Numbered from the stretch's first letter, positions 12,970 through 25,330 are shown. The stretch is DNA of 64,000 nucleotides from Lates calcarifer (GCF_001640805.2 NC_066850.1:13041373-13105372); one strand, 5' to 3'. The notes: generated by a model not told the origin, from the sequence alone. Made by a program: numbers and translations.

Positions 12970-13002
<33 letters not shown>
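12970..13002. repeat. (AC)n microsatellite
   Basis: About 16 uninterrupted AC units. The open frames on the minus strand through it (poly Val-Cys) are artefacts of the repeat. Confidence 0.95.
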
Positions 13003-13004
<2 letters not shown>

Positions 13005-13312
13005 TAACACACTCTCCTCGCAGCACATGTGGGTCCTTGACTTTGAGATCAACAGGCCTCAGACAGTCACTACTCCCTCCATAACAAACACTGCTGACCC
13101 GTGACTGCAGCGCCACACATTTGTCCAATCATATCATCACTTTTGCTGACGACACTGCTGTGATAAAGAGAGACAGGCTGGGAGCCGGAGCAAGGATAAC
13201 AGTCTCTCTATCAATGTCAACAAGACAAAAGAGATGATTGTTGACTGTGGGAGGACCAGTGCATGAACAGACAGACAGACAACATGCAGCTTCTGGAAGA
13301 TAAAAACATCTC

Positions 13313-13490
13313 CTCTATAGAGTGGTGCAAGGATGACATATTTTTGCAGGCCAACCCTGAAGTTAGCATCACTCTGGTTCCCTCCACTAAAAGCTAATGA
13401 GATTTTTTCATTGTCTTTTGGATTGCCTCTGTCGATTCTGTACCAAGTTACAGCCAAAGATAAACTTAATAAATCCTCATAATCCTCATT
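13313..13490 (+). repeat. dispersed repeat family C, copy 1
   Basis: It shares TAGAGTGGTGC, GTTAGCATCAC and the 'ccaatgggattttcttattgg'-like block with the copies at 27195..27690 and 48430..48745. This is an interspersed teleost repeat of unknown class. Confidence 0.7.
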
Positions 13491-13654
13491 GTGCCGAGAA
13501 AGTTCTACATTTGTGTGTTAACCCTGCCCATGCACACAAGAAAACTGATATTTATGACATGTATCTGTGCACAGCACAAGAACAGATATTAACAATGATA
13601 AATGCATCATAAAGACAACCCTCAACATCAACCATTTATGGTAACAAACACCTG

Positions 13655-13870
13655 GTTTTAAAGCAACGTTATGTAATTATTTTACCTGAAAGTAACAGCT
13701 TCAGAATCAATGTAATTAAAAACAAGCGTTCATCTCCGATATACAGCCATGAAACTCACAAATTATAAACACAGTTGTCTGTTACAGCAACAGCACTTCC
13801 TGCTCCAGAAGTTGTACGAGTAATATATACTGTGTTTTAGTTCAGTGAGTGGGACTATGCAGTCTACTTA
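13655..13870 (+). repeat. dispersed repeat family B, copy 2
   Basis: It contains AACAGCTTCAGAATCAATGT, AACAAGCGTTCATCTCCGAT, AGCACTTCCTGCTCCAGAAG and AGTTCAGTGAGTGGGACTAT, all shared with the other family B copies. The central part present in copies 1 and 3 is deleted. Confidence 0.7.
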
Positions 13871-15679
13871 CTGGATGTCTTTAATTGTTTTTATTGGAAA
13901 CTGCCTAATTACAGATGCACAGAGCTGCTACCATGTAGCATGTAGCATGCAGACTCCCAGTCTTGTTGCTCATTATTCTTTTTAAAAATACAAATAGTTC
14001 ATGGACTTAGGTTTGTGCTCATAAACTTTCCCTCTTAAGTGCTGCTGTTTCTTTTTTCCTGCATAAGAAACAACATACAACATCAGAAACTTGAATAAGG
14101 CGCTTAAGTGACGCATTATCCCATTATCTCAGCATATTTAGGTTTTTCAAAACCAATATGTTTACTGGTACAAACACATAACCAAGATACTATTAAAACA
14201 TGTTTGTAACCAGAAAATTGCCTGGCGCATTAGAACAGATTTCCCCTGCTCTTTAGCATCCTAAAACAAATAAATATGATTGAGATACAGTTGTTTCTTT
14301 TGAAGTGATGGTGCCTGTTGGTGGTAGGAAATAGGACAGTAGGCGTAGGTGTTTTGATGTACGTCATGCAGCACTTGGTTTTTCGTTCTCACACTGTTTA
14401 ATGTGAGAAAAATTTGGCAGCCTGAGGAGGTAAAACTATCCGATATTTGATGAGAGAAAAAAGCAAAGAGTGGAGAGGAAATCGATTCTGTGTTCAGAAA
14501 TATGGTTTTCCTTTTCCATCACTCAACACGTTCCTCAGATTTATCCTGCAAGGGGTTACGTTTATCTTAGAGAAGTTCTGATTCCCAGGTTGAAGGGAGA
14601 TCACGAGGTAATATTAAAAGAATGACTGAAAACTCCTGAATGTCAGCTTTACAGTGACTTTCATCTTCTGTACTATTTTTGAAGTATTTTCTTTGTCAAA
14701 GCATATTTGTCATTTGTTCCAACTCTGCCACGCCCTCCTGCCCTGCAGTAACCCCTGCTTTCCTACCTTTCAGCCACCTAGCTCTTCCCTGCCCACCTAG
14801 TTGCCTGTTCTCTAATAAGCGCTTTGTAATTATTAAGACCCATTTCCACTCATTCCTTGATTTAGATCATCTAAATATTGACTAGTCTATAGGGAAAAAA
14901 AACTGTTCATGACAATAAGCAATGGCCAATGGGGAAAAAGAAACCTGACAACACAATAAAAAGAAGAAGGAGCAGGGTCATAAGATTTGACTTCCTTCAA
15001 GGAGCTGTAATTCCCATCACTACGCTGTTTGCCCTCCCCTGCCTCTCCCTGCTGAACCTTAATAAAGGTGTCTCCAAGTTGTGTTACTGAGTGCTCCTAA
15101 ACTTGAGCCGTGACAGATTTGTCCCTCACCTAACAACTGTCCCCTTTGGTCCTGAATCTTCAAACATTTTTTGTCTGATTGGACTGATTTTGATAACTAA
15201 ATATCTGAGTGAAATTAGTATGAAAGGACAGGTGCAGCTGCAGCCTCTCAGAGCTCAAAGAAAATGACGGCAATCAAACTCACAAAAAAGCAAATTTTCC
15301 TAGCTGAGTTCTCAGTGCTGAAACACACTGAAACACTTTTTTGGTTGAAATGTTTGACATGAACTGTTTGTATGTTATACTACTTCAAAAAGTAACAAGA
15401 GGGCAAATGATCTGTGATGAATTTTAAATATAATAATTGAGTTGAACTGAGCATATTTTTACCATCTGTTTCTTTCATGAGTAAACACTGCAACAAAACT
15501 GCAATATTCTAAATTCAATGGGTATCTACTTTGGTATTGGGCAGTGGAATCACATCTTTTTTTAATGCTAATGAAACCACAGCATTTTGTTAGCATTAAA
15601 ATACATCTCACATGAGAGTTTGCGACACATCCCCTGTCCACATTTCTTTTGTTAAGTAATGAGTGTCACATAAAAATCA

Positions 15680-15815
15680 AATGTTAAAGTGACCTTTATC
15701 ATTTTAAAATACTAATCTGACCTACAGTTTATTATCATTACAGGGCATTAATTTGACCTTTATTATCATTATGGAATGTTAATGTGACATTTAATATCAT
15801 TACAGAAGTTTAATG
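15680..15815. repeat. decayed minisatellite, 'TTATCATTACAG' unit
   Basis: A motif of about 45 bp (approximately TTTATTATCATTACAGAATG followed by TTAATGTGACC) recurs three to four times in a row. Isolated units recur at about 15920..15955 and 16425..16460. Units differ by substitutions and small gaps. Confidence 0.65.
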
Positions 15816-17224
15816 GCAGACTCCTGCCTCCTCCCAAAAAATCCCCAACTTTCCTCCTGCCTCACCTGATACCTGAGAGGAAAACACTCTCCTGTGATAA
15901 CGATTAAATCAGTTTTGCTCTTTATTACAGAATGTTAATGTGACTTTTACTCATTAACAATCATTAACAAGACTATTAGTGCTACAGTGATGTTAAAAAT
16001 AAATAAGACTGGTGTTATTTTATATTGTTTTTTATGTTTTATGTTTTTTATCACGAAGTGTTGGCTAACTTAAACAGAAGCAAATGAGTGATAGAAATAG
16101 AAGCAGTTAACATTAGCTACGCACCACTGGAGACAGCTCTTGCTGAGTAAAGGAATGAAGTTTGATGCTTAACTCACAACGTCTCTTCTAGACAGGTAAG
16201 TAAACGGCTATTAATGCTTATGTTGGCTACATAGGAATAGTAAAAATTGACGTGGAAACTTACTAAATACTATCTGACGATCAACATTAATGCAATGTCT
16301 ACTGTCATTGTAGAGGATAAAAATTACTTTTATTACATAACTATAATGTGATAATCATAGAACTAACTACAAATTAACTACAGCTCTGCTATCAATATAT
16401 TATCATATATTAGTAGGGGAAATCATGATCATGGAATATTAATGTGAGCTTTATTAGCCTTTTTGTCAGAGTGTTTTTGCCGATTTAAAGATCGAGAACT
16501 CTCAGTAGTCGCTCAGTGTGACCGTTCCTCTCGGTCTGAAGCTCTTTGTTTGTGTCTTGTTAAAGACAGATGTGCCACAGACAGAAACCTGTTCACATTC
16601 AGATTCACAGTAGTGATTAGCTGCTAGATAAACACCAATAGTCTTTGCTTTATGACGATGACAGTCGGCAAAATGACACAAGATGAAGGAATAATAAGCT
16701 AAATGGCTGAAAGAGTGAGGATTTTATTGAACTGGGGGCTGCTCAGTTCTGTCAGACTTTAATCCTCCCTGAAGGGAAAACTGCTCATTACAGGAACAGA
16801 GATTCTAACAGAGACACATTAGAAAGACAATACAAGAGAAAGACAAACAGCTGTTGTTGAAGGAGGTGGAAAAAGAGAGAGAACGATTTGAATAAAAGAA
16901 AATATAGGGAATTTGAGTGGACAATGAATCCTGGAGGTCTCCCAGACTAACTGATCATCATCATTGGTTTGTGCAGAAAGACTGAGATAATTCCTTTATC
17001 CTGAGACCCTGATGTAATGTTTACAATGCATTTTCATCCATACTGAATTAAATTTTAGTTTATAATCATAAAAGCTTTGTGTTAGTGTTTAGGCCTGCTT
17101 AATTAGCTTTTAAGTAGCATCATTACCTTCTCATTACTAGGCCTTGAGAATGTCTTAATACATTTATTGATGGTTTGGACATTTAATAATGTTTTGGTAA
17201 AATTATCGCTACAGTTAGAAGGGT

Positions 17225-17480
17225 TAATAGTAGCAACACCCTTGTAACCACTCTGGATACACTAACAACCACCTACTGACAACTAGCAAACAAGCAACCA
17301 ACTGGCAGCTACATTAAATCCCCCAAAAAGCACCTAGCTACATTATAGACACTACCAAGTGCCCCCCAAGTAAACACATAAACAAAACTAAAGAGAAATC
17401 ATAGCAACCACATAACAACACATTACCAATCAACAATCAAGTGACTGAACAAGTGACTGAACTAAATATTACAACCCGCT
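17225..17480. repeat. degenerate AGCAACCA-type tandem repeat
   Basis: Short units such as TAGCAACACC, TAACAACCACC, CAAGCAACCAAC, ATAGCAACCAC and AAGTGACTGAAC repeat irregularly. This resembles a low-order tandem repeat frequent in fish genomes. Confidence 0.5.
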
Positions 17481-17519
17481 ACCATGGGTTGTGTGTTTTA
17501 ACAGGGTTTTAATGTGGCA

Positions 17520-17860
17520 ATTTTAATATTTATTGGTGTAATCTATTTGAAAACATCCCGCAATTTAATTAATTGTCATCACTTCATCATTTTATCCTAT
17601 TAGACATTTGTGTAAAATTCCGTCATAATTAGCTGATGAAGTCTCAAGTTATGGCCAAAAACCTGTGTTTTGTGAGATCACAGTGACCTTGACCTTTGCC
17701 CTTCAACCACCAAATTCTAATCAGTTCATCCTTGTCTCCTAGTGGAAGTTCATGCAAACTTTGAAAAAATACCCTCAAGGTGTTCCTGAGATATTCACGT
17801 TCACAAGAATGGGACGTCCACATGGAAACACGTTAGCAGTAAGATGTTCACTTTAGCTGA
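17520..17860 (+). repeat. dispersed repeat family E, plus copy
   Basis: Landmarks are CAGTGACCTTGACCTTTGCC, TAATCAGTTCATCCTTGTCT, CCTCAAGGTGTTCCTGAGAT and AGAATGGGACGTCCACATGG, a motif order typical of a widespread fish interspersed repeat. A reverse-strand copy lies at 49625..49960 and shares the 'tcatcattttatcct attagacatttgt' block. Confidence 0.6.
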
Positions 17861-18039
17861 GGCAGCAAACATGGCCGCTTTCGTCCTCAACTGTTCTCTA
17901 TATTTATATTTTCATGAAGATATTTTCATTGAAGTTATCTTTACACGTAAAACACAGGATAAATTGCATCATTTATGCAGAGACCAAATTCCTGCTCTGA
18001 GTCTAGCATGTTGACGGATGCTCTGCTTTTCTTTCTGTG

Positions 18040-18225
18040 AGGAGGATGGAAGGATGAATGTTTCTGTCAGATGAAGCTGTTTCAGCGGTTATGAGGAGGA
18101 TGGAGGGATGTGTTTTTTGTTGTTTTTTTCCTCCTGTGTCATATAAAGCTGTTACTTTCAGAGGTCTGGAGGAGGAGGAGGATGGAGGGATGGGAGGATT
18201 AATGTTTCTGTCAGAGGAAGCTGCT
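18040..18225 (+). repeat. diverged direct duplication (about 135 bp apart)
   Basis: The segment GAGGATGGAAGGATGAATGT plus TTCTGTCAGATGAAGCTG near 18042 reappears near 18176 as GAGGATGGAGGGATGGGAGG plus ATTAATGTTTCTGTCAGAGG. It leaves frames of 73 and 82 codons open on opposite strands, neither resembling a protein I know. Confidence 0.55.
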
Positions 18226-18974
18226 CTGCAAACAGACAGCAGCGTCTCCACTGCCTTCAGGCTGAAACAAGGATTTTAATATGAGAGCGATGCTGTAACA
18301 GAGACACAGAGACCGTATCCAGCAACTGTTTGTAAATATGAAAATATTCATGCGCTGCTTCCTGGATCTCTTTCATGCCCTGCACGCTTTTTGTCTGCAA
18401 ATAGAATCTCATCCTGTTTTCTAAAAATTGTTATTCAACCAGGACAATCTCACACTTAGTCTCAAATCTGTCCTTCCTCAGTGTTGTGGCCATGTTTCCC
18501 TACAAATATGACAGTGTCCTCATGAATTATCAGGTACGCAACAGCGTGTAACAGCATCTCCTGTGTTTGTTTATGAAAGAAAAAAATCCATTCATTCAAC
18601 ATTTATCAATCTACTTGGTATTTAATCATCATCACGACTGCTGAGTGACTCAGTGTGTTCCCTGCAGTGAGACTGAAGCTTGGCCAGAGCACCGCCCATT
18701 CTTATTTTAATCATTTCATCATCCTGAAATAAATATCAGCTCTTCAAGAATTTAGCATCATTGTTGGTCTACAATCAAACTGCTAATTGTTCCCTCTTAA
18801 ACACTGATATAATGGGTTTTTAGTGATGATGTTTGTCACTGTTTTCTTGCAGTTCAGTTGGATTTAATTGATCTGAGTGATTCTTTTTTCAAATCCCAGT
18901 GTGGATTCATGGGGATTTGAACTGTACTCAGAGAAGTCCTCAGAATTAATACAATACACGCATTTATTTTTAGT

Positions 18975-19365
18975 TCAAGCAACATTACATAGCTACAAAT
19001 AACAGCTTCAGAATCATTGTGATGGTTCACTGACTTGTAACAGGGAGAATGGAGCCTTTGTCATTCCCACTCTGCTCTCTGAACACCTGTTCTTGTTCTG
19101 TGTAACTGTGGTGAGCAGGTACGATCTCCCTCTAACTGAGTGATGGTCAGCAGCTTAAACTGCTGGAATCAGGTCCAGCAAGTTCAAGAGTAATGCTGAA
19201 CTGTAGATCAGTTAAAAAGACTCTGAAGTCATTAAAAACCAGCGTTCATCTCTGATATCCAGCCAGGAAACTTTGAAAATATCAAGAATTTTCTTTTCTA
19301 GTTTGGCATATTTGTTACATCAACAGCACTTCCTGCTCCAGAAGGAGAAAGGGATCATGCTGTAT
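18975..19365 (+). repeat. dispersed repeat family B, copy 3
   Basis: This is the best partner of copy 1 (60..470) in inverted orientation. From ACAGCTTCAGAATCATTGTG through AGAAAGGGATCATG only scattered substitutions are seen by eye. The two copies lie in trhde introns 3 and 4 on either side of exon 4. Confidence 0.8.
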
Positions 19366-19464
19366 GCCAAGGGACTTCATTTGGAAGCAGCTTAATGTAT
19401 AAATGACCCAAGTAATTTGCAAATTTCTCATATCTTGGAAACATCAGCTGTATCCTGTGGAAAA

Positions 19465-19560
19465 GATCCATTCCATTCATTCATTATCTGCACCTGCTGA
19501 TCCTATACAGGATCACAAGAGGCTGGAGCCAAGCTCACAATAGGCAGAAGGGGTTAGTGT
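19465..19560 (-). mobile_element. SINE tail fragment
   Basis: CATTCATTATCTGCACCTGC, GATCCTATACAGGATCACAA and GAGGCTGGAGCCAAGCTCAC on the plus strand are the reverse complement of the 3' part of the SINE type seen at 5028..5312. The 5' part is missing. Confidence 0.5.
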
Positions 19561-20079
19561 ACATTAGGTAGCCTAATGCAATCCAGTGCAACAGCTTGTG
19601 TAAATTCAACTATATGTTTATTACTGAAGGACTATGTTATACTGAGAGGTGTGTCTAGTTTTCTGTCTTTGCCATTTACATACATGAGGGGAACAATAGA
19701 GGAAAAAAACACCACAGAATATAATGCAGTCCTGTACAGCACCATCTCCAACTTTGACAAAAAACATAACTGAACTAACTTTAATGAGTACTAAATCGTC
19801 TGAGATGAGGAGATACACACCAGTGGATTCAGAAAATATATTTTTGTTGCTCTAAAAGGAGATTTGTCACACCTGTGGACTCGAAACCACCTGGAGCAGA
19901 ACCAGGGTTATAATGTGTAATGTGTTTTCTTTTATTTACCTGTGAGATGAATATAAACTAGCGGAAGTGGTTGCTTTTTGTTTTTGTTGAGTAAAGCTGT
20001 GAAGGCTAAAAATAAAGATTAATTCATTCATTACAAGGACTAGAACCCACAAGCCTGACTGATTCCACACTAATACTAT

Positions 20080-20080
<1 letters not shown>

Positions 20081-20115
<35 letters not shown>
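20081..20115. repeat. (AC)n microsatellite
   Basis: A near-perfect AC run. Together with the GT run at 20224 it forms a potential CA/TG inverted pair about 110 bp apart. Confidence 0.95.
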
Positions 20116-20117
<2 letters not shown>

Positions 20118-20221
20118 TGCACAGCGTTAGAGGCTGGTGATGGTTATAAATGACCCAGATATGATTTGTCATTAACAGCATTTCACCAAAATTATCTTTC
20201 AGTAACAAGGAGACACAGGCA

Positions 20222-20223
<2 letters not shown>

Positions 20224-20281
<58 letters not shown>
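20224..20281. repeat. (GT)n microsatellite
   Basis: About 28 GT units without interruption, the longest dinucleotide run in the window. Poly-Val/Cys or Thr/His frames across it are not genes. Confidence 0.97.
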
Positions 20282-20283
<2 letters not shown>

Positions 20284-20594
20284 TGTAATGCTGTCCTTGA
20301 GTTTCTGGCAGACGAGATGGATGAGCTGTAATTACACTGATAGAGAGATGATCGGAGGAGGGGAAGAGGAGAAGGAGGAGGAGAAACAAGGTCGTGCATG
20401 TATTTGTCCTTGTGTGAGAACATGGACGGCGTGCATGTGCATATTTCTGTTTTAAATGTTATTGTCGTTAAAAGGGATGATGGGATATCAGCCGAATCCA
20501 GCAGCGACGGCGGACGGTTTTGACTTTCAAATCAGAATCATAACAGACATGATAGACATGATAAACACTGTGAGGCCTAGAAATAAAACGAGAG

Positions 20595-20930
20595 AGAACA
20601 GCCTCACTCCTGGACTGATGAAAAACAACTGAGGAGGAGAGTTCTGAGGATAATTCAACTCTCTGTAAAAACCTCCAAACATTGAAGGAATCCTAACCTA
20701 AAAACTGACCTAACGTTAGCAGCTTACTAACATTCTGTGTCCACAGAAGAGCGCTGGAAAAAGAGCGCTGGATTTGTAAAGTGAAACTAATTTACTCAGT
20801 GTTTTTCCTGTTTTAATTATGAGGTCTGTTTGTTTTGGAGAGGAGGAGACTTCTGAGGATAATCCTCCTGGTAAATCTCCTGAACAATGAATACTGTAGG
20901 AATCTTAACCTACAAATTAAATGCAGAGGA
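20595..20930 (+). repeat. repeat family F, copy 1 (tandem unit)
   Basis: AGGAATCCTAACCTAAAAAC, AGAAGAGCGCTGGAAAAAGA and GTGAAACTAATTTACTCAGT recur at 50790..51200. Within this copy the 'ttctgaggataat...aaatctcctgaacaatgaat...gtaggaatcttaaccta' block is a second, diverged unit, so the family is at least partly tandem. Confidence 0.6.
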
Positions 20931-21529
20931 TTTTACAGGAAGTTACAGGAAGTGGAGGCAGCCATGACACCCAAAGAAAGAGAATAGAAAGAAAGCTAGA
21001 TTTAACCCGCTAACATTAAGTTAGATTTTTATTAACTGCTGATCTTGACTCTACCAGGGCAAATCCTGATGGCCAGCCCTAAAAAAGAAGCTTCTTGTAT
21101 ATCCAGAACTCTCCTTAGAATCATCACATTTCTAAGTTTTCTTCAGGGTTTTCTTCTAAGTAATCCAGTGACAGTTATCTGTACAGCCACAAGTACACAC
21201 TATTAGGAAATTCAGCTACTTTTAATGGTACCAATATGCAAAAATTGTAAACAAGCATAGGCTTAAAAAAAGAGGGACTCACTAAATCCATAACCACATT
21301 GTTATGTGATGTTTACCCCATAGGTGCAGTTTTGTCAGTTCTGCCTAAGGGGCGCCCACAGTGTCAGGCTATGAAAAGCTTTGATCCAAACCACAAAAAT
21401 ATACCCATATTTGACATTCACATAAGGTCCGCATCTGGCTCAGATCTCTCAGATTTCCTTTAGTCCCCGAACACATCCAAATGTGTTCACACAACCAAGC
21501 TGTGACAAAGAGAAGTAATAAAACCATGT

Positions 21530-21790
21530 CAACCTCTATACAAAAGAATGTTAATTACATCTTATCTCAAGATACCGAGCTGTTATCTTTAGTTCACATC
21601 TTAATTACTGTGTTATCCAGAGATAACAAACGCTGCTATCTGACTTCATTATATCATATAAAAATAATAAACTCCTATCTCTATATTTGGACTTTAGAGA
21701 TTTTGAATCTCTCATTAGTTAGAGATGAGAATTGTGCTGCATCTGTAGTTTTTTTTACGACCGTTATCCTGATATAACGGTTTGATTAAG
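21530..21790. repeat. MITE-like repeat with TTATCTC/GATAA motifs, copy 1
   Basis: Many 'ttatctc', 'gataac' and 'gagataac' words in both orientations (TCTTATCTCAAGATACCGAG, TTATCCAGAGATAACAAACG, CGTTATCCTGATATAACGG) give palindromic character. A similar word pattern occurs at 23190..23360 and 58640..58830. It resembles fish MITEs built of GATAA-type repeats. Confidence 0.45.
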
Positions 21791-23189
21791 TGTTTTTTTC
21801 TTCCTGTGATAAAAACTTGAACTTGTTCTCAAGACCTAAAATGACTTCATCGCCTCATTATCTCCTGAGAGTAGATGTTGATCTTATTAAGCTCCTTACA
21901 GAGGTTCTCTAGTAATTCATTAATTGTACTTGTACCACAAAGTTGAAGACTCATGACAGACTGATTAGCAGAGGCTACAGAGGCCAAATTAAACCAACTT
22001 TTAGTTTCAAAACACTCAATCCTACACTTCCCGTAATGCAACTCTTTTTTGTTAAACCCTCTCTGCCTGGTAATTCCCGTATCTTTCAAACTTTTTCTCC
22101 CAAGTCGGAAGATCTGTACCATCTAAACTCCAGCCAAGATAATCCAGATAGCATCGCTCAGAGGTTGACAAAGCTCCTCCACAGTTAAACAGGACGTTAT
22201 ACAGCTCAGTAGTGAACTGACTCCGATGATGAATCATTTTCCTCAAAACTGTTTCTTTGTAGTTTGATCAGATTTGATTTAAAGTGCTACCGAATGTCAT
22301 CTGTCATCAACTGAACACCAACCACTTCAAACCAGTAAGAAATGTGAGGACAGTATCTCAAATACAGAACTCTCTAATGTGAAATTAGAGAAAATTCTGT
22401 GTTATTGTAAGACCCCATCTTTTATCACAAGAATCTGACATCTGAAACATTTAAAAAACTGTTTATTGCAATATTTAATTGCAATACTTTTTCATTGTAT
22501 GGATGACTGTTTGCAGTCTTACAGGCCACCACCTGGATGCAGGACGTGAATACCAGCATAGGGAGTGAAGTTGAGACAGAACCGGGTCACTCTGAACAGA
22601 AGGGGGGCCAGCCAAAACAAATGAAGGAGATTGTTAATAAACGAGAGGCTACCTCTGTAGCATGGACGATATCTATCATTATCACAATATGAGATTTTTG
22701 TCATATTGCACTGCTCCACCACAATCTTGTATCAAGATACAGGAAGACAGAACGAACCTGCTGCCACCACAGCAGGAGCAGCCTGTTAAGCTCTTATTAT
22801 TCTATTTAAAGCTTGGTCAAGCTGTATATTTTCTACATTTTACATATTACACCTATTGTCTTCCACCTGCGTCACATGACTGTTTTGGTCCAGTCACGAT
22901 CAAGGGCTGCAGCTGCAGGAAATGATGAATAATGACCATGAGATTGTTCTGAACCAAACTGAGGATTTGAAGACGTTACACCCCTATTGTACAGAGACAT
23001 GTGGAACTGTTTGGCCTTGGTGGAGGTATGCACTCTACTTGGAATCTATTTAACAGTTAGAATATGTTTTTCATGCAAGTTAGTGACCCTGGTACCTTAG
23101 CTCAAGTTTGCATTCATAGTACTTCCATGAAGCAGCAGAAACTGAATGTTGTAACCATTTCTTCACTGCTCTTATCTACTTTTTTGACT

Positions 23190-23360
23190 TCTCTGTGGTA
23201 GTTTATTTGATAACAATCAGGGAAGGAGCACTGCAAACCTCCTCACAGCGGTGACCTCTTTTCTCTGGTTATCTTGGGATATAAAGCTGTTATTCCTCTA
23301 ATCAAAACTTCACTATGCTGATTATTATCTGCGATAACGACTGCTTTAACCCCAGTTTTA
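23190..23360. repeat. MITE-like repeat with TTATCTC/GATAA motifs, copy 2
   Basis: GGTTATCTTGGGATATAAAG, ATTATTATCTGCGATAACGA and CCAGAGATAATTAATTTAAT share the palindromic GATAA word pattern of 21530..21790. The boundaries are uncertain. Confidence 0.4.
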
Positions 23361-23937
23361 ACCCCAGAGATAATTAATTTAATGGTTTGGAAGCCGTCGG
23401 GGCTTAAACGTGTTGTCGTGTTGAGACTTTCCTCTCTGCCTCGAGACAAACGACTTCGCCAGAAGACGAGGGAACAGAGATGACAGAGAGGAATGCCAAT
23501 GCAGAATCAACAACATTTTGCATTTGGCACATAACAAGATCATTAAATTAAGATCACATGAGAGGTATTTCAAAAAATAAATAAGAGCAGCAAAAAAACA
23601 TCTTTTCTTATCTAAAGAAAAGAAGAGAATTATGTTGGGATCATCAGATAGGAATTACAGAAATACCTCTGTAATGTTTCTGCTTGTTCAGTTCACTCAT
23701 TTTTTATCTCCATGATGTGTTAATTACTTTCCTATCAACTGAGGCAAACATGACAAAGAGAGAAGTGACACTGAAACATTCTCTACATGTATGAGTTGTG
23801 TTTGACAAGGCAGAAATATTCAGCAAGGCTCATACTTTATGAAAATGAGCTTTCATCATCCTTTAGCCTTCAACCTTAAAGCTGCATCAAAGAATGCAGC
23901 AGCAGCAGCAGTTTGGTGTGTGTGTTTAGAGACTGAC

Positions 23938-24214
23938 CGTCACGCCACTGTTGGTCTGCGTCTCTCTGTAGGTGAAGTTGCAGACGGCCCAGGCCAGGTA
24001 GTATGTGGACATGCGAGGCGTCCGGGCGAAGCGGTTGGTCACCCAGCCGTCCTCGTCTGACAGTGAGCTGCTCTCCACAGGCATGTTGGAGAGGGAGGTG
24101 TACTGTGGGTCATGGCGGAGAGTGAGGGAGAACGTGGCCTTGTAGACGGGCTCGTCGAAGCAGGGAAAGGCTTTCCGGGCATGGATCGGGCTGAACTGCG
24201 TCACTGCCAGGTAA
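23938..24214 (-). CDS. trhde: trhde exon 3 (TRH-degrading ectoenzyme)
   Basis: This 277-nt exon completes the split Arg codon from exon 2 and encodes residues 248-339. The acceptor is TGTCTCTCACACAG and the donor is ACG|GTCAGT (phase 0). The translation starts [20 protein letters not shown] and contains the M1-family block [10 protein letters not shown] (residues 260-269), then MPVESS, EDGWV, and [17 protein letters not shown] with a predicted N-glycosylation site at 326-328. These blocks belong to the M1 N-terminal domain. The [10 protein letters not shown] block is shared by TRHDE, aminopeptidase N and related enzymes, while the overall wording is closest to TRHDE. The protein hydrolyses the pyroGlu-His bond of TRH at the cell surface (family knowledge). 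The frame is fully open. Confidence 0.97.
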
Positions 24215-25074
24215 CTGTGTGAGAGACATATAAGTGGACAGTTACAATCAGAAAACGAGAGAGCAGGATTTCACCATCCATCATTCAGTCTTACATTCAG
24301 CGAAAAAACTGAACAGGGACAAAAAAAAGTCACCAAAAACTGGACTACTTCTATGACCTGAACCAGTTCTAGGATCGACTGGAGGATGGGCTCAGATGCT
24401 GATCATAAATCAGTCTCTACCTTTATCCTATTCTCACAACAAATTTCAAAACCAGACAATTTTGGGCACAGCTAAGTTCACCTCCTTTCATCCAGCAGAA
24501 ATCTAAACGTGTTGGTGAAGCCAGAGCTTATGTGTCCCTCTGTGTTTTGTGTTGGTGTTCAAATAATTGGTCTGGAGGTGACACTGGGTCAACACTATTT
24601 ACTCGCATCTCCTATTAGACATTCACAAGACACAAAAACTATAAGCTCTGTGTGTGTGTGTGACCTCATGTGTTGTCTTTAGAGCGTCATTACTCCACAA
24701 TGGTTTGGATCATCTCACCTTTTGCCTGATGCACTGCTGCATTGTAATACCAGAAATAAAGCAAGTAAGATATTTAGAGCAGCTGAAGCTTTGGAGCTGA
24801 TTTTTGATGAAGTTATCCAGACACACCTACAGTATCTGATCATAAATGGTGATTGTAAAAAGTATGTGAAATATATATCTTTTCATTTCGTCATCATTTC
24901 AATCAAGAGAAAGTGCATAATGTATAAGAAAAATACCCCATTCTGGTTACAGGCCTGTCAGGTGCCCATGTGTGATTCTGGAGAGGAACTGCCATGATGC
25001 ATATCATGTTAATATCCATCCATCCATCCATTAGATTACACTATTCATCACCCCATTCTGCCTCCATACCTTTT

Positions 25075-25330
25075 ATACAGAACAGTGGGGTGGAATAACA
25101 GCTCAATGTTCTCACCTTGAAAAGGGGCTTATCACAAGGCTGACATGTAGAGACAAGGGCAGAATCTCCAATTAACCTGACCTGCACATCTTTGGACTGA
25201 GGGAGGAGGCCACACAGGCAGAGGGAGAACATGCATACTCCAAACAGAGAAGCCCCAGTCAATCCAGGGTTCAAAACCAGGACTTCCTTGCTCTGAGGCA
25301 ATAGTGCTCACCACTGCACCACCATGCCAA
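25075..25330 (-). mobile_element. SINE-type repeat, copy on minus strand
   Basis: The minus strand reads GGTGGTGCAGTGGTGAGCAC, then TGCCTCAGAGCAAGGAAGTC, GTTTGGAGTATGCATGTTCT and CAGTCCAAAGATGTGCAGGT. This matches the head and middle of the copy at 5028..5312 and the familiar teleost consensus, with a tRNA-like 'gttttgaaccc' B-box-like word. Confidence 0.7.

Larger units (their letters stand above)
6281..23937 (-). other. trhde: trhde intron 3
   Basis: This 17657-bp intron lies between the exon 3 donor (ACG|GTCAGT) and the exon 4 acceptor. It is dense in transposon remnants, microsatellites and a decayed minisatellite, listed separately. Long stretches between them (6300-7430, 7940-9600, 11350-12900, 13900-15650, 16500-17200, 21800-23190) are AT-rich with only short chance frames, and I see no gene there. 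Some stretches (6960..7100, 10440..10740) look less repetitive and could be regulatory. Confidence 0.85.

Noticed and set aside
16190..16206. 4-nt microexon ACAG between CTTCTAG and GTAAGT
   Set aside because: A strong donor-like word exists on the plus strand, but no host gene runs in this direction and a 4-nt exon cannot be supported from sequence alone.
20192..20455. Frames encoding poly Thr-His or Val-Cys
   Set aside because: Translated CA/TG microsatellite. The same applies to the frames near 12750..13128, 29714..30177, 30536..30875 and 61027..61245.
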